A stretch of DNA of 64,000 bases from positions 170,181 to 234,180 of the forward strand of contig NZ_JAGOGJ010000001.1 of the NCBI RefSeq assembly GCF_017996735.1, written 5' to 3'. Of this stretch, positions 51,784-59,697 are shown one piece after another. The notes beneath the pieces were generated by a model. It did not search any database. It saw nothing but the letters and a program-made list of their open reading frames with translations, and had not been told where the DNA came from. The DNA is from Niveispirillum sp. (GTDB lineage Bacteria > Pseudomonadota > Alphaproteobacteria > Azospirillales > Azospirillaceae). Both the position numbers and the translations under genes were made by a program. Each line of letters opens with the position of its first letter. The first letter of the stretch is position 1.

Positions 51784-52476
51784 TCAGGCCGATGCCTGGC
51801 GCTTGCATGCCGCCTGCCGGTCGATGGTTTGTTGTCCGGCCCCGCGCAGATGCTGGGCCAGGTCGGCGATGGTGATGATCCGCAGCCCGTGACGGCGGGC
51901 GAAGCGCAGGAGTTCCGGCGTGCGGGCCATGGACCCGTCCTCGGCCACGATCTCGCACAGGACGCCGGCAGGACGGCATCCGGCCAGCCGCGCCAGATCC
52001 ACCGACGCCTCCGTATGGCCCGGCCGTTCCAGCACCCCGCCGGACCGGGCCCGCAGGGGGAACATGTGGCCGGGGCGCATCAGATCGTCCGGCCGCGTCG
52101 CCGGATCGACCAGGGCGGCGATGGTGGCGGCGCGGTCGGCGGCCGACACGCCTGTGGACGTACCCTGGCGGGCATCGACGGACACGGTGAAGGCCGTCTG
52201 GTGCCGGTCGCTGTTACTGGTCACCATGGGCGGCAAGGCAAGGCTGTCGATCCGTTCCCCTTCCAGCGCCACACAGACGATGCCCGTCGTGTGGCGGACC
52301 ATGAAGGCCAGGGCGGCCGGGGTCGCATGGTCGGCGGCCATGATCAGGTCGCCTTCATTCTCCCGGTGCTTGTCGTCCAGGACCACGACCATCTGTCCGT
52401 CCGCGATGGCGACAAGGGCGTCGTCAATCGTGTCGAAGCCGATTTCCACCACATTATCCGTCACGATCCGCCTCAT
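51784..52476 (-). CDS. ribB: 3,4-dihydroxy-2-butanone-4-phosphate synthase
   Basis: A 230-residue RibB. The metal and substrate signature DDKHRENEGDL (R38-D43) and GHTEASVDLARLAG are intact. It makes the four-carbon precursor of riboflavin from ribulose 5-phosphate. There is no fused GTP cyclohydrolase II. The start is ATG 52476 at the domain boundary; the frame to 52629 is a leader without family features. It is separated from other rib genes and stands with two flavin-dependent monooxygenases, suggesting pathway-linked flavin supply. Confidence 0.92.
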   Translation of the reverse strand: MRRIVTDNVVEIGFDTIDDALVAIADGQMVVVLDDKHRENEGDLIMAADHATPAALAFMVRHTTGIVCVALEGERIDSLALPPMVTSNSDRHQTAFTVSVDARQGTSTGVSAADRAATIAALVDPATRPDDLMRPGHMFPLRARSGGVLERPGHTEASVDLARLAGCRPAGVLCEIVAEDGSMARTPELLRFARRHGLRIITIADLAQHLRGAGQQTIDRQAACKRQASA

Positions 52477-52503
52477 GTTGGAATGAAATACGCAATACAT
52501 GCC

Positions 52504-52532
52504 ATTTAATAGAACATACCCAAGGGCGTCAA
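52504..52532 (-). promoter_or_regulatory. Promoter of ribB
   Basis: Minus strand: -35 TTGACG (52532-52527), 17-bp spacer, -10 TTAAAT (52509-52504). The leader would be about 20 nt, too short for an FMN riboswitch. Confidence 0.55.
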
Positions 52533-52560
52533 CCGGCTTTGGCGTGAAGATTCTGAATGA

Positions 52561-52574
52561 CGGCATGCATTCCA
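52561..52574. promoter_or_regulatory. Dyad C, site 2 (CGGCAT-GC-ATTCCA)
   Basis: One arm is the full ATTCCA and the other matches TGGAAT at four of six bases. It lies about 30 bp upstream of the ribB -35 box, a typical activator position. Confidence 0.4.
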
Positions 52575-52580
52575 GTTTTG

Positions 52581-53789
52581 TCACGCCTGCTCGAAAATGG
52601 CCGTCAGCCCCTGGCCGCCGCCGATGCACATGGTCTCCAGCCCGTATCGGGCGCCGCGCCGTCGCAGGGCATGCAGCAGCGTCGCCAGGATGCGCCCCCC
52701 CGTGGCGCCGACGGGATGGCCCAGGGAGATGCCGGAGCCATGGATGTTCATCCGGTCGAAATCGCCGGGCGCGAAGTTCCAGGCGCGGGTGCAGGCCAGG
52801 ACCTGGGCCGCGAAGGCTTCGTTCAGTTCGATCAGGTCGATATCGGCCAGCCGCAGCCCGGCCCGGTCCAGGGCGCGGGCGGTGGCGGGGACGGGCCCGA
52901 TGCCCATGCGGTCTGGGGCGACGCCGGCCACGGCCCAGGAGACCAGCCGTGCCATGGGCACCAGCCCCAGCGCGTCCGCCCGGGCCCGCGTGGTGACGAT
53001 GCAGACCGACGCGCCGTCATTCTGCCCGCTGGCATTGCCGGCCGTGACCGTGGCGTCCTTGTCCTGACGGCCCAGGATGGGTTTCAGCATGGCCAGGCTG
53101 TCGGGCGTGGTGCCGGCGCGGGGGTGCTCGTCACGCGATATCAGTGTGTCGCCGGCCTTGCCGGGCACCGGCACAGGCACGATCTCCGCGTCGAACAGGC
53201 CGTCGCGTTGTGCCGCCACGGCCCGTTCATGGGAGCGGCAGGCGAATTCATCCTGTTCCAGCCGGGAAATGGCATGGTCGCGGCGCAGATTCTCCGCCGT
53301 TTCCAGCATGCCGCCCGGTACCGGGAAATTCACCCCGCCGGCCGTCACGCGGCCGCGCGCCAGCGCGTCATGGAAGATGGCGGCGTCCCCCTTGATGCCC
53401 CAGCGCTGGCCCGCGCTGTAGAAGGGGGCGTTGCTCATGCTTTCCGCGCCGCCGGCCAGGACAAGGTCGCTGGCCCCGGTCTCCACCTGCATCACGGCAT
53501 TGATCACGGCCTGCAGTCCCGATCCGCAGCGCCGGTCGATCTGCAGGCCGCCAATGCCGATGGGCAGCCCGGCATCCAGGCCGACGACACGGCCCAGGGC
53601 GGGCGCATCCATGGATGGATAGCATTGGGCGAACAGCACATCCTCCACCGCGTCGGGCGGCAGGCCGGTGCGGTCCAGCAGGCCGCGCAGCAGGGCGGCC
53701 CCCAGGGCATGGGCCGAAAGCGTCTTGAACTGGCCGCCGAACCGCCCCACGGGCGTGCGCAGCGGCGTGCAGATGACGGCATCGCGCAT
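52581..53789 (-). CDS. Acetyl-CoA acyltransferase (thiolase)
   Basis: A 402-residue thiolase. The acyl-accepting cysteine is C88 (DRRCGSGLQ), the second site His is in NIHGSGISLGHPVGATGGR, and the base Cys in CIGGGQG. It cleaves a 3-oxoacyl-CoA with CoA. GGAGG is 5 nt before ATG 53789. It follows the CitE-type lyase by 11 nt and ends the MaoC-CitE-thiolase operon. Confidence 0.93.
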   Translation of the reverse strand: MRDAVICTPLRTPVGRFGGQFKTLSAHALGAALLRGLLDRTGLPPDAVEDVLFAQCYPSMDAPALGRVVGLDAGLPIGIGGLQIDRRCGSGLQAVINAVMQVETGASDLVLAGGAESMSNAPFYSAGQRWGIKGDAAIFHDALARGRVTAGGVNFPVPGGMLETAENLRRDHAISRLEQDEFACRSHERAVAAQRDGLFDAEIVPVPVPGKAGDTLISRDEHPRAGTTPDSLAMLKPILGRQDKDATVTAGNASGQNDGASVCIVTTRARADALGLVPMARLVSWAVAGVAPDRMGIGPVPATARALDRAGLRLADIDLIELNEAFAAQVLACTRAWNFAPGDFDRMNIHGSGISLGHPVGATGGRILATLLHALRRRGARYGLETMCIGGGQGLTAIFEQA

Positions 53790-53800
53790 CTGTTCCTCCC

Positions 53801-54628
53801 TCATTCTTCTGTCAGCAGCCGGCGGGCGCGTTGCACCACCGGCAGATCGATCATCCGCCCGTCCAGGGCGACCACGGACTGTCCCTGCCCCTGTGCTGCG
53901 TCCCAGGCCGACAGCACGCGCCGCGCCTGATCCAGCGCCGCCGCATCCGGCCGCCAGCTTCGGTTGATGACGGGCACCTGGGCCGGATGGATGCAGAGCG
54001 CGCCCGTCATGCCGACGGCGCGCGCTTCTTGCGCCGCCGCCTCATACAGGGTGAGGTCACGATATTCGGTCAGCGACACGGGCAGGCCCAGCGCCATCAG
54101 CCGCCGGGTCGACGCCGCCAGCGCGATCAGGCGACAGGGCAGGTCCAGGCTGCGCGCGCTGGGCGGGGCGCCCAGTTCCAGGCTGAAATCCTCGCTGCCC
54201 AGCGCCAGACCGGCCACCCGGTCCACCGCCGCGATGGCGGGCAGATGGGGCAGGGCAGCGGGGCTTTCGATCAGGGCGATCAGGCGGGTGGCACCGGGCA
54301 AGGTCTCTGCCTGACCGATCATGTCCGACAGCACGCACAGGCGGGCCGCGTCCGCGACCTTGGGCACGATCAACAGGTCGATGCCGGCGGCCAGTGCCGC
54401 ATCGATATCGGCCAGCGCCGGCCGCCAGGGGGCGTTGATGCGCACCGCCACCCTGGTGCCCGCGGCGCGCAGGGTTGCGGCCGATGCGGGCAGGGCAGCG
54501 CGCGCCGTGGGCTTGGCGGCGTCGGCCACCGCATCCTCCAGGTCGATGATGACGGCGTCGGCCCCCCTGGTACCGGCCTTGGCGATGCGGTCGGCACGAT
54601 CGCCCGGCACGAACAGGAAGGATCTCAT
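53801..54628 (-). CDS. HpcH/HpaI-family CoA-ester lyase (CitE/citramalyl-CoA-lyase-like)
   Basis: A 275-residue CitE-like lyase. Conserved residues are FVPGDRADRIAKA, DLEDAV, the substrate Arg in VRINAP, and the metal Glu and Asp in LIESPAAL and LGSEDFSLELG. It cleaves malyl-, citramalyl- or similar 3-hydroxydicarboxylyl-CoA. The ATGA overlap with the MaoC-type gene couples hydration to cleavage, the same pairing as Ich and Ccl of itaconate breakdown. Confidence 0.88.
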   Translation of the reverse strand: MRSFLFVPGDRADRIAKAGTRGADAVIIDLEDAVADAAKPTARAALPASAATLRAAGTRVAVRINAPWRPALADIDAALAAGIDLLIVPKVADAARLCVLSDMIGQAETLPGATRLIALIESPAALPHLPAIAAVDRVAGLALGSEDFSLELGAPPSARSLDLPCRLIALAASTRRLMALGLPVSLTEYRDLTLYEAAAQEARAVGMTGALCIHPAQVPVINRSWRPDAAALDQARRVLSAWDAAQGQGQSVVALDGRMIDLPVVQRARRLLTEE

Positions 54629-55443
54629 AACCCCGTCTCCACCCTGGCCGTCATGGTCGCCTGTCCCGCCGCATCCAGGGTCCACACATCGTCGCCGGAC
54701 AGGCACAGATCGAAGGGGTGAAGGTCCAGCAGCGGCCGCCGGCCGCGGAAGGTGAAGCGGTGGACCGGTGCGTCCGGCCGGTGACGCCGGAACAGGTCCA
54801 GCAGCAGCACCGCGATAAAGGGGCCGTGCACGACCAGGCCGCCATAGCCTTCTTCCGTCACCGCATAGTCGCGGTCGTAATGGATGCGGTGGGCATTGAA
54901 GGTCAGGGCGGAGAAGCGGAACAGCCGCACCGGGTCTGCCGTCAGCCGCTCCGTCACTGCCCCCGGTGGCATGTCCGGCCCCGCGGCCGGGGCGCCGCCA
55001 CCGGCACCGCGATAGACGATATCCTGCTGTTCCCGGATGGCCAGGACGTCACCGGCAAAAATCTCATGCATCAGGGTGACAAAGACCAGATCGCCGCTTC
55101 CGCCCCTGGTATGGCGGATATCCCTGATGGTTGACCGGCGGTGCAGGGGGCTGCCCAGCGGTACCGGCGCCAGGAAGTCCAACGCGCCCCCCGCCCACAT
55201 GCGGCGCGGCAGGTCGACGGGCGGCAGGAAACCGCCCCGCACTGGGTGCCCGTCATGGTCCAACCGCGATTGCCGGGCGCGCGGCAGGAAATAGAGCCAG
55301 TGCCACAAGGGCGGCAGCGTGCCGACGGGGGCGGACGGATGGTCCAGCAGATCGGCCATCCCGGCCACGGGCGCCAACGTCGCCTGATCCCGCCTTTCTT
55401 CCGTGCGGCCGATCCAGGGCCGCAGAAAATCCATGTCGATCAT
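54625..55443 (-). CDS. MaoC/HTD2-type hydratase (mesaconyl- or itaconyl-CoA-hydratase-like)
   Basis: A 272-residue double hot-dog protein. The N-terminal FAS1-like part (MIDMDFLRPWIGRTEERRD) is followed by LWHWLYFLPRARQSRLDHDGHP, GGALDFLAPVPLG and the C-terminal hydratase motif ALTFNAHRIHYDRDYAV...GLVVHGP. This is the layout of mesaconyl-C4-CoA hydratase and itaconyl-CoA hydratase. ATG 55443 matches the family start; its ribosome site is weak. It opens the operon that runs opposite to LysR 1. Confidence 0.85.
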   Translation of the reverse strand: MIDMDFLRPWIGRTEERRDQATLAPVAGMADLLDHPSAPVGTLPPLWHWLYFLPRARQSRLDHDGHPVRGGFLPPVDLPRRMWAGGALDFLAPVPLGSPLHRRSTIRDIRHTRGGSGDLVFVTLMHEIFAGDVLAIREQQDIVYRGAGGGAPAAGPDMPPGAVTERLTADPVRLFRFSALTFNAHRIHYDRDYAVTEEGYGGLVVHGPFIAVLLLDLFRRHRPDAPVHRFTFRGRRPLLDLHPFDLCLSGDDVWTLDAAGQATMTARVETGL

Positions 55444-55520
55444 CGCCGATGCACCCGCCAACAAGGCTGTCGATACCGACAAGTTATTGATTTTTATGGT
55501 TCTGGCCCGCCGAGATTTTC

Positions 55521-55543
55521 TCATTCCGGATGGAGAAAACCGG
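55521..55543 (+). promoter_or_regulatory. Weak operator-A-like site
   Basis: TCAT, 11 nt, then AAAACCGG matches the right part of operator A, but the left ATGA is CCGA. It lies in the MaoC/LysR 1 divergent gap. Confidence 0.3.
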
Positions 55544-55583
55544 CGCCGGCGCGTCGTGCTGGGTCCGATGCTGTGATGCAATA

Positions 55584-55597
55584 TGGAATGTATTCCA
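55584..55597. promoter_or_regulatory. Dyad C, site 3 (TGGAAT-GT-ATTCCA)
   Basis: A perfect 6+6 bp palindrome with a 2-bp centre, 73 bp before LysR 1 and in the gap shared with the MaoC operon. It is a candidate LysR 1 operator. Confidence 0.6.
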
Positions 55598-55669
55598 GAT
55601 TGCTTGCGTAAGACACATGCATGAGCTAACCTCACATCCAGGGAGCGAAACCTTGAAAAGAGGTGCGAT

Positions 55670-56695
55670 ATGTTTGCTGGCAAAGGCCGTTCGGCCCGCC
55701 GTATTCCCCCCTTGAACCCCTTGCGTGCATTCGAGGTGGCGGCCCGCCACCTTTCCTTCACCCAGGCCGCCGACGAACTGTGCGTGACGCAGGGGGCGGT
55801 CAGCCGGTCGGTGAAGGCGCTGGAGGATTATCTGGGCGAGCCCTTGTTCGAGCGCACGGGCTATGGCCTGGCGCTGACCGAACGCAGCGAGGCGTTTGCC
55901 ATGCGCCTGTCGGACGGTTTTGTGCGCCTGTCGGAGGCGACGGACGAATTCCTGGGCGTGCAGCCGCCGCCGGTCCTGACGGTGCGGGCCTATACCAGCT
56001 TTCTGATCGGGTTCCTGATCCCCAACCTGCCGAACTTCCAGGTGAAGCATCCGGATATCAAGGTGAAGCTGATTTCCGCCACCGACAGTACGGAATTCGG
56101 GCGTGATCAGGTGGATGTGCGCATCCGCTATGGTCGCGGGCATTGGAAGAATGTCGACAGCACGCTGCTGTTCCATGACGAATTGCGGCCGGTCTGTTCG
56201 TCCAAGCTGCTGGACCCGGCGAAGCGGCCCTATCCGATCGACATCCTGAAGAACCATGTGCTGCTGCATCAGGAACTGCGCCGGGCGGACTGGCCCAACT
56301 GGCTGGCGCTGAACGGGGCGGAGGGGCTGACCCCGCGTGACCATCTGGTGTTCGATGAATTGTCCGTCGTCTACCAGTCGGCCATTTCCGGCGTGGGCAT
56401 CGTCATGGCGCAGAAGGCCTATTTCCAGCGGGAAATCGCCGATGGCCATCTGTTCGAACCGTTCGAGGGCGTGCTGAAGCGCGACCTTGGCTATTACCTG
56501 ACCGTGCCGCACAGCCGGCGGGAGGCGCACCATGTGCGCGTCTTCAAGAAATGGCTGCTGGATACGCTGGCCGCCGCCGGGGTGGGGGAGCGCGCTCAAG
56601 TCCCGCTGGTGGAACTGGGCGTGCGCAGCCCGCTGATGAAGGCGGCGAACAGCGCAATGCCGGATGCCAGGAACAGGGCGATGACCGCGCGCTGA
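55670..56695 (+). CDS. LysR-type regulator 1 (GcvA-like)
   Basis: A 341-residue LysR protein. The winged HTH is near residues 14-73 (PLNPLRAFEVAARHLSFTQAADELCVTQGAVSRSVKALEDYLG) and a substrate-binding domain follows from about 100. It is divergent from the MaoC-CitE-thiolase operon, as ItcR is from itaconate genes in other bacteria, so it probably controls that operon. Its last 100 bp overlap the convergent MFS gene, giving a C-terminal tail that may be poorly conserved. Confidence 0.88.
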   Translation: MFAGKGRSARRIPPLNPLRAFEVAARHLSFTQAADELCVTQGAVSRSVKALEDYLGEPLFERTGYGLALTERSEAFAMRLSDGFVRLSEATDEFLGVQPPPVLTVRAYTSFLIGFLIPNLPNFQVKHPDIKVKLISATDSTEFGRDQVDVRIRYGRGHWKNVDSTLLFHDELRPVCSSKLLDPAKRPYPIDILKNHVLLHQELRRADWPNWLALNGAEGLTPRDHLVFDELSVVYQSAISGVGIVMAQKAYFQREIADGHLFEPFEGVLKRDLGYYLTVPHSRREAHHVRVFKKWLLDTLAAAGVGERAQVPLVELGVRSPLMKAANSAMPDARNRAMTAR

Positions 56696-57966
56696 TCGGG
56701 CCAGCCGGCAAAGGCCATGGCCACCAGGGCGGCCCCCGACGCCTGGCCCATCACCCGGCCCAGCGCCCCGGTGACGCTGGCCGTCGGCGCCTCCGCCACG
56801 GGGATCGATGCCACCAGGGCGCGGGTATTGGGTATCTGGAACAGGGCATAGGAACCACCGCACAGGGCGATGCGCCACAAGATGTCGAGCGTTCCCGCAT
56901 CCTTCGGTGTCAGGGCCAGGATCGTCAGTCCCGCCGCCACCAGCAGCAGCCCGACGGCGCACAGCCGGCCGGGCGCAAAGCGGTTGGCCAGCCGCACGGC
57001 CAGGGGGGAGGCGGCGGCCAGCGCCAGCGGCCAGGCCATGAAATGCAGGCCGATCTCCGCCTGCGTGCAGCCCCGGTCCAGCAGCAGGAAGGGGATGCCG
57101 ATATAGGAGATCAGTTGCGTCGCAGCGGCACAGAAGGTGGTCGCCACGGTCAGCCTGTAACCCCGACGGCGCAGCAGCGACAGCGGCAGCAAGGATGGCC
57201 GCCGCCGCCGGACTAATGTCCACAGGCCGGCGGTCATGACGGCCAGCGTCAGCACCACGGCCATGTCCATGTCATGGGCCAGACTGTTCAGCAGCAGGAT
57301 CAGCGCACCGATGGCCCCGGCACAGAGCAGCGCCTCCCCCTTGTCGAAGGCCGGGCGGCTGCCCCGTACCGGCGGCGGATCGGCGGGCAGCATCCGCCGG
57401 CCCAGAAGCAGCAGGCCCGCCACCACGGGCAGGTTGGCGATGAACAGCCAGTGCCAGGAGACGAAGCCCAGGATGATGGCCGCGATGACCGGTCCCGCCG
57501 TCAGGGCCAGGGCCACCGCCATGGCGTTGACGCTGACCCCGCGCGCCAGACCCGATGGCGGGTGGATGGAGCGCAGCATGGCGTTGGTGATGCCCATCAT
57601 GCCGGCCCCGCCGCATCCCTGGGCGAAACGGGCCAGCGACAGGGTGACGACATCCACCGACAGGGCACAGGCCAGCGATGCCACGCCGAACAGGGCGATG
57701 CAGGCCAGATAGATGTGCCGTGGTCCCTTGACCAGGGCCAGCCGCCCCATGGGCAGCAGCACCATGGCGATGGCCAGTTGATAGGACCCGACCACCCAGA
57801 TGGAGGCGGCGGCGGAGATGCCCAGTTCCCGGCCGATGGCGGGCAGGGCCACCGTCATCATGATGCCGTCCATGACCGCCATGGCCACGGCCGTGGCGAC
57901 GATCCCTGCCGCCCATGTCCGTTGCGGCCGTGGCAGGCCGGCTTCCGTTCCCTCGGCCGGTTGCAT
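56596..57966 (-). CDS. MFS exporter, DHA2 (14-helix) type
   Basis: A 456-residue inner-membrane protein with about 14 hydrophobic segments. Features are VMDGIMMTVALPAIGRELGIS in helix 1 and FAQGCGGAGMMGI in the helix 4-5 region. The DHA2 branch exports toxic compounds or dyes. It lies 5 nt after the FMN reductase, so both form one unit. It may remove toxic intermediates. Confidence 0.88.
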   Translation of the reverse strand: MQPAEGTEAGLPRPQRTWAAGIVATAVAMAVMDGIMMTVALPAIGRELGISAAASIWVVGSYQLAIAMVLLPMGRLALVKGPRHIYLACIALFGVASLACALSVDVVTLSLARFAQGCGGAGMMGITNAMLRSIHPPSGLARGVSVNAMAVALALTAGPVIAAIILGFVSWHWLFIANLPVVAGLLLLGRRMLPADPPPVRGSRPAFDKGEALLCAGAIGALILLLNSLAHDMDMAVVLTLAVMTAGLWTLVRRRRPSLLPLSLLRRRGYRLTVATTFCAAATQLISYIGIPFLLLDRGCTQAEIGLHFMAWPLALAAASPLAVRLANRFAPGRLCAVGLLLVAAGLTILALTPKDAGTLDILWRIALCGGSYALFQIPNTRALVASIPVAEAPTASVTGALGRVMGQASGAALVAMAFAGWPDQRAVIALFLASGIALFAAFISGLRTPSSTSGT

Positions 57967-57971
57967 GGCGG

Positions 57972-58556
57972 TCAGGCCGCCGCGTCCCGCATCGCCACGC
58001 GCGTCTGGGCGAACCAGACGACCTGCCGGGCCAGGATCGACAGGTTGCCGGCGGTGGAGGCGTCCGAACAGGTGCCGTCCTCCGCGAACTTGGTCCCCAT
58101 CGAATTGATGGCGACGCCCAGCGGCGTGGGCCAGGCGCGCAGGGCGTGGGTGATGGACCGCATGGCCGCCAGCGTCGACCCCGTGGCCTGCCAGCCATAG
58201 GCGCAGGCGATGGACCCCACCGCCCGCCCGTCGAGATAGGGCAGGGGATCGCGGGCCATATCCTCCACATAATCCAGGGCATTCTTCATCAGGCCGGAGA
58301 TGGAGCCGTGATAGCCGGGAGAGGCCAGGATCACCCCGTCACAGCGGCGCAGCAGATCGACCAGCCGCAGGGCCGCCGGCTCCCGCGCCGGATTCTCCGG
58401 CGCATAGAGCGGCAGGACCAGTTCCGGCCCCGTCATGATCGCCGTTTCCGCCCCCAGCTTCTCTGCCTCTGCCAGCGCCATGCGCAGCGCCATCTCAGAG
58501 GATGAATTGGCCCGCGTGGTGCCGCCCAGGCCCAGGATGAAGGGATGTCGGGACAT
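57972..58556 (-). CDS. NAD(P)H-dependent FMN reductase
   Basis: A 194-residue flavodoxin-fold reductase. The phosphate loop is GLGGTTRANSSSE, and SPGYHGSISGLMKNALDYVED is the family signature. It resembles SsuE/MsuE-type reductases, which give FMNH2 to luciferase-like monooxygenases. No such monooxygenase is adjacent, but two are within 10 kb. It is upstream of the MFS exporter. Confidence 0.9.
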   Translation of the reverse strand: MSRHPFILGLGGTTRANSSSEMALRMALAEAEKLGAETAIMTGPELVLPLYAPENPAREPAALRLVDLLRRCDGVILASPGYHGSISGLMKNALDYVEDMARDPLPYLDGRAVGSIACAYGWQATGSTLAAMRSITHALRAWPTPLGVAINSMGTKFAEDGTCSDASTAGNLSILARQVVWFAQTRVAMRDAAA

Positions 58557-58576
58557 GTCCTCGCCTCATGTTCTGA

Positions 58577-58598
58577 ATTATGGGATCTATTCCATAAT
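58577..58598. promoter_or_regulatory. Dyads C and D upstream of the FMN reductase
   Basis: The 22-bp near-palindrome ATTAT-N12-ATAAT contains TGGGAT-CT-ATTCCA at 58581-58594, so it belongs to the dyad C set. Its outer arms and spacing match the site at 59605, suggesting LysR 2 binding. It lies 21 bp before the FMN reductase. Confidence 0.6.
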
Positions 58599-58660
58599 AC
58601 GTCAGGAAGGCGGGCGGAGGGGGATGGTTTGTTGGAATGGGGGCAGGACTTTTCTTCCCG

Positions 58661-59572
58661 TCAGGTCCCGCTGACCGATGCCGCAGCGCCACGGGCTACG
58701 GCCAGAAAATTCGCGACCAGCGGCCGTTCATCGTCGCCGCGCCGCGACAGGGTGATGTTGCTGCGGGCATCCTCCGCCAGCGGGCGGAAGACAACGCCGG
58801 CCAGGGCCAGGCTGGCGGTGCAGGCGGGCAGGATGGTGATGCCCATGCCGGCGCCGACCAGGCTGATGGCCGTCTGCCAACCCGGCACCTCCTGCACCCC
58901 GCGCGGCATGAAGCCTGCGGCCAGACAGATTTCGACCAGCCGGTCATGGTATCGGGACACCCGGTTGCGTGGGAACAGGATGAATTTTTCCGCCGCAAGG
59001 TCGGCCAGTCTGACAGGCCGGTCGGGCACCGCCAGCCGATGGTTGGCCGGCAGTACCGCCACATAGGCCTCGCGCAGCAGCGTGACGACATCCACCCCCG
59101 GTTCCGGCACCATTTCCCGCGACAGAGCGATATCCACACGCCCGGCCCGCAACTGATCCCATAGCGGTTCCGGCAGGATCTCTACCAGCCGCAATTCCAC
59201 CAGCGGGTAACGCTGCCGGTTGGCCTGCACGATGGCGGGCAGGATATGCAGCGCGGTGGTGGCTGTGAAACCGATGGTCAGCAGCCCGGCCTCACCCCGG
59301 CCGACCCGCCTCACCCGGTCCAGCCCTTCCTCCATCTCCAGCAGCATGCGATGGGCGAAGGTGTGCAGGGCCGTGCCGGCATCGGTCAGTTGCACCTTGC
59401 GGGTGTCACGGTCGAACAGCTTATGACCCAACGCCGTCTCCAGCCGCTGGATCTGCTGGCTGAGCGGCGGTTGCGCCACGCCCAGCCGGGCGGCGGCCCT
59501 GCCGAAATGCAGTTCCTCTGCCACCGTGACAAAGGCCTGGAGTTGCGCCAGGCTGATTCCAGGGCGGAGCAT
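58661..59572 (-). CDS. LysR-type regulator 2 (CbbR/CatR-like)
   Basis: A 303-residue LysR protein. The HTH is in SLAQLQAFVTVAEELHFGRAAARLGVAQPPLSQQIQRLE, and the effector domain includes TIGFTATTALHILP and GMGITILPA. GGAG lies 7 nt before the ATG. It is divergent from the PhyH gene and upstream of the FMN reductase, so it may control both. Confidence 0.92.
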   Translation of the reverse strand: MLRPGISLAQLQAFVTVAEELHFGRAAARLGVAQPPLSQQIQRLETALGHKLFDRDTRKVQLTDAGTALHTFAHRMLLEMEEGLDRVRRVGRGEAGLLTIGFTATTALHILPAIVQANRQRYPLVELRLVEILPEPLWDQLRAGRVDIALSREMVPEPGVDVVTLLREAYVAVLPANHRLAVPDRPVRLADLAAEKFILFPRNRVSRYHDRLVEICLAAGFMPRGVQEVPGWQTAISLVGAGMGITILPACTASLALAGVVFRPLAEDARSNITLSRRGDDERPLVANFLAVARGAAASVSGT

Positions 59573-59604
59573 TGATATCTCCAGGCGTATAAATAAACCT
59601 TAAC

Positions 59605-59626
59605 ATTATATTGGACGATGCATAAT
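59605..59626. promoter_or_regulatory. Dyad D (ATTAT-N12-ATAAT) at the LysR 2 promoter
   Basis: ATTAT and ATAAT arms are 12 bp apart, as at 58577-58598. The left arm overlaps a minus-strand TATAAT (59610-59605) that can serve as the LysR 2 -10 box. Autoregulation and control of PhyH are plausible. Confidence 0.5.
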
Positions 59627-59697
59627 TGCACGACTTAACCTTCGCCCCGTAACCGGCGCCTTGATGCGCCGGACCTTCAGGGAAAAGGAAATCCAAG

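Noticed and set aside
52477..52580. Possible FMN riboswitch ahead of ribB
   Set aside because: The only good promoter gives a leader of about 20 nt, and none of the conserved RFN-element helices is seen in the 104-bp gap.
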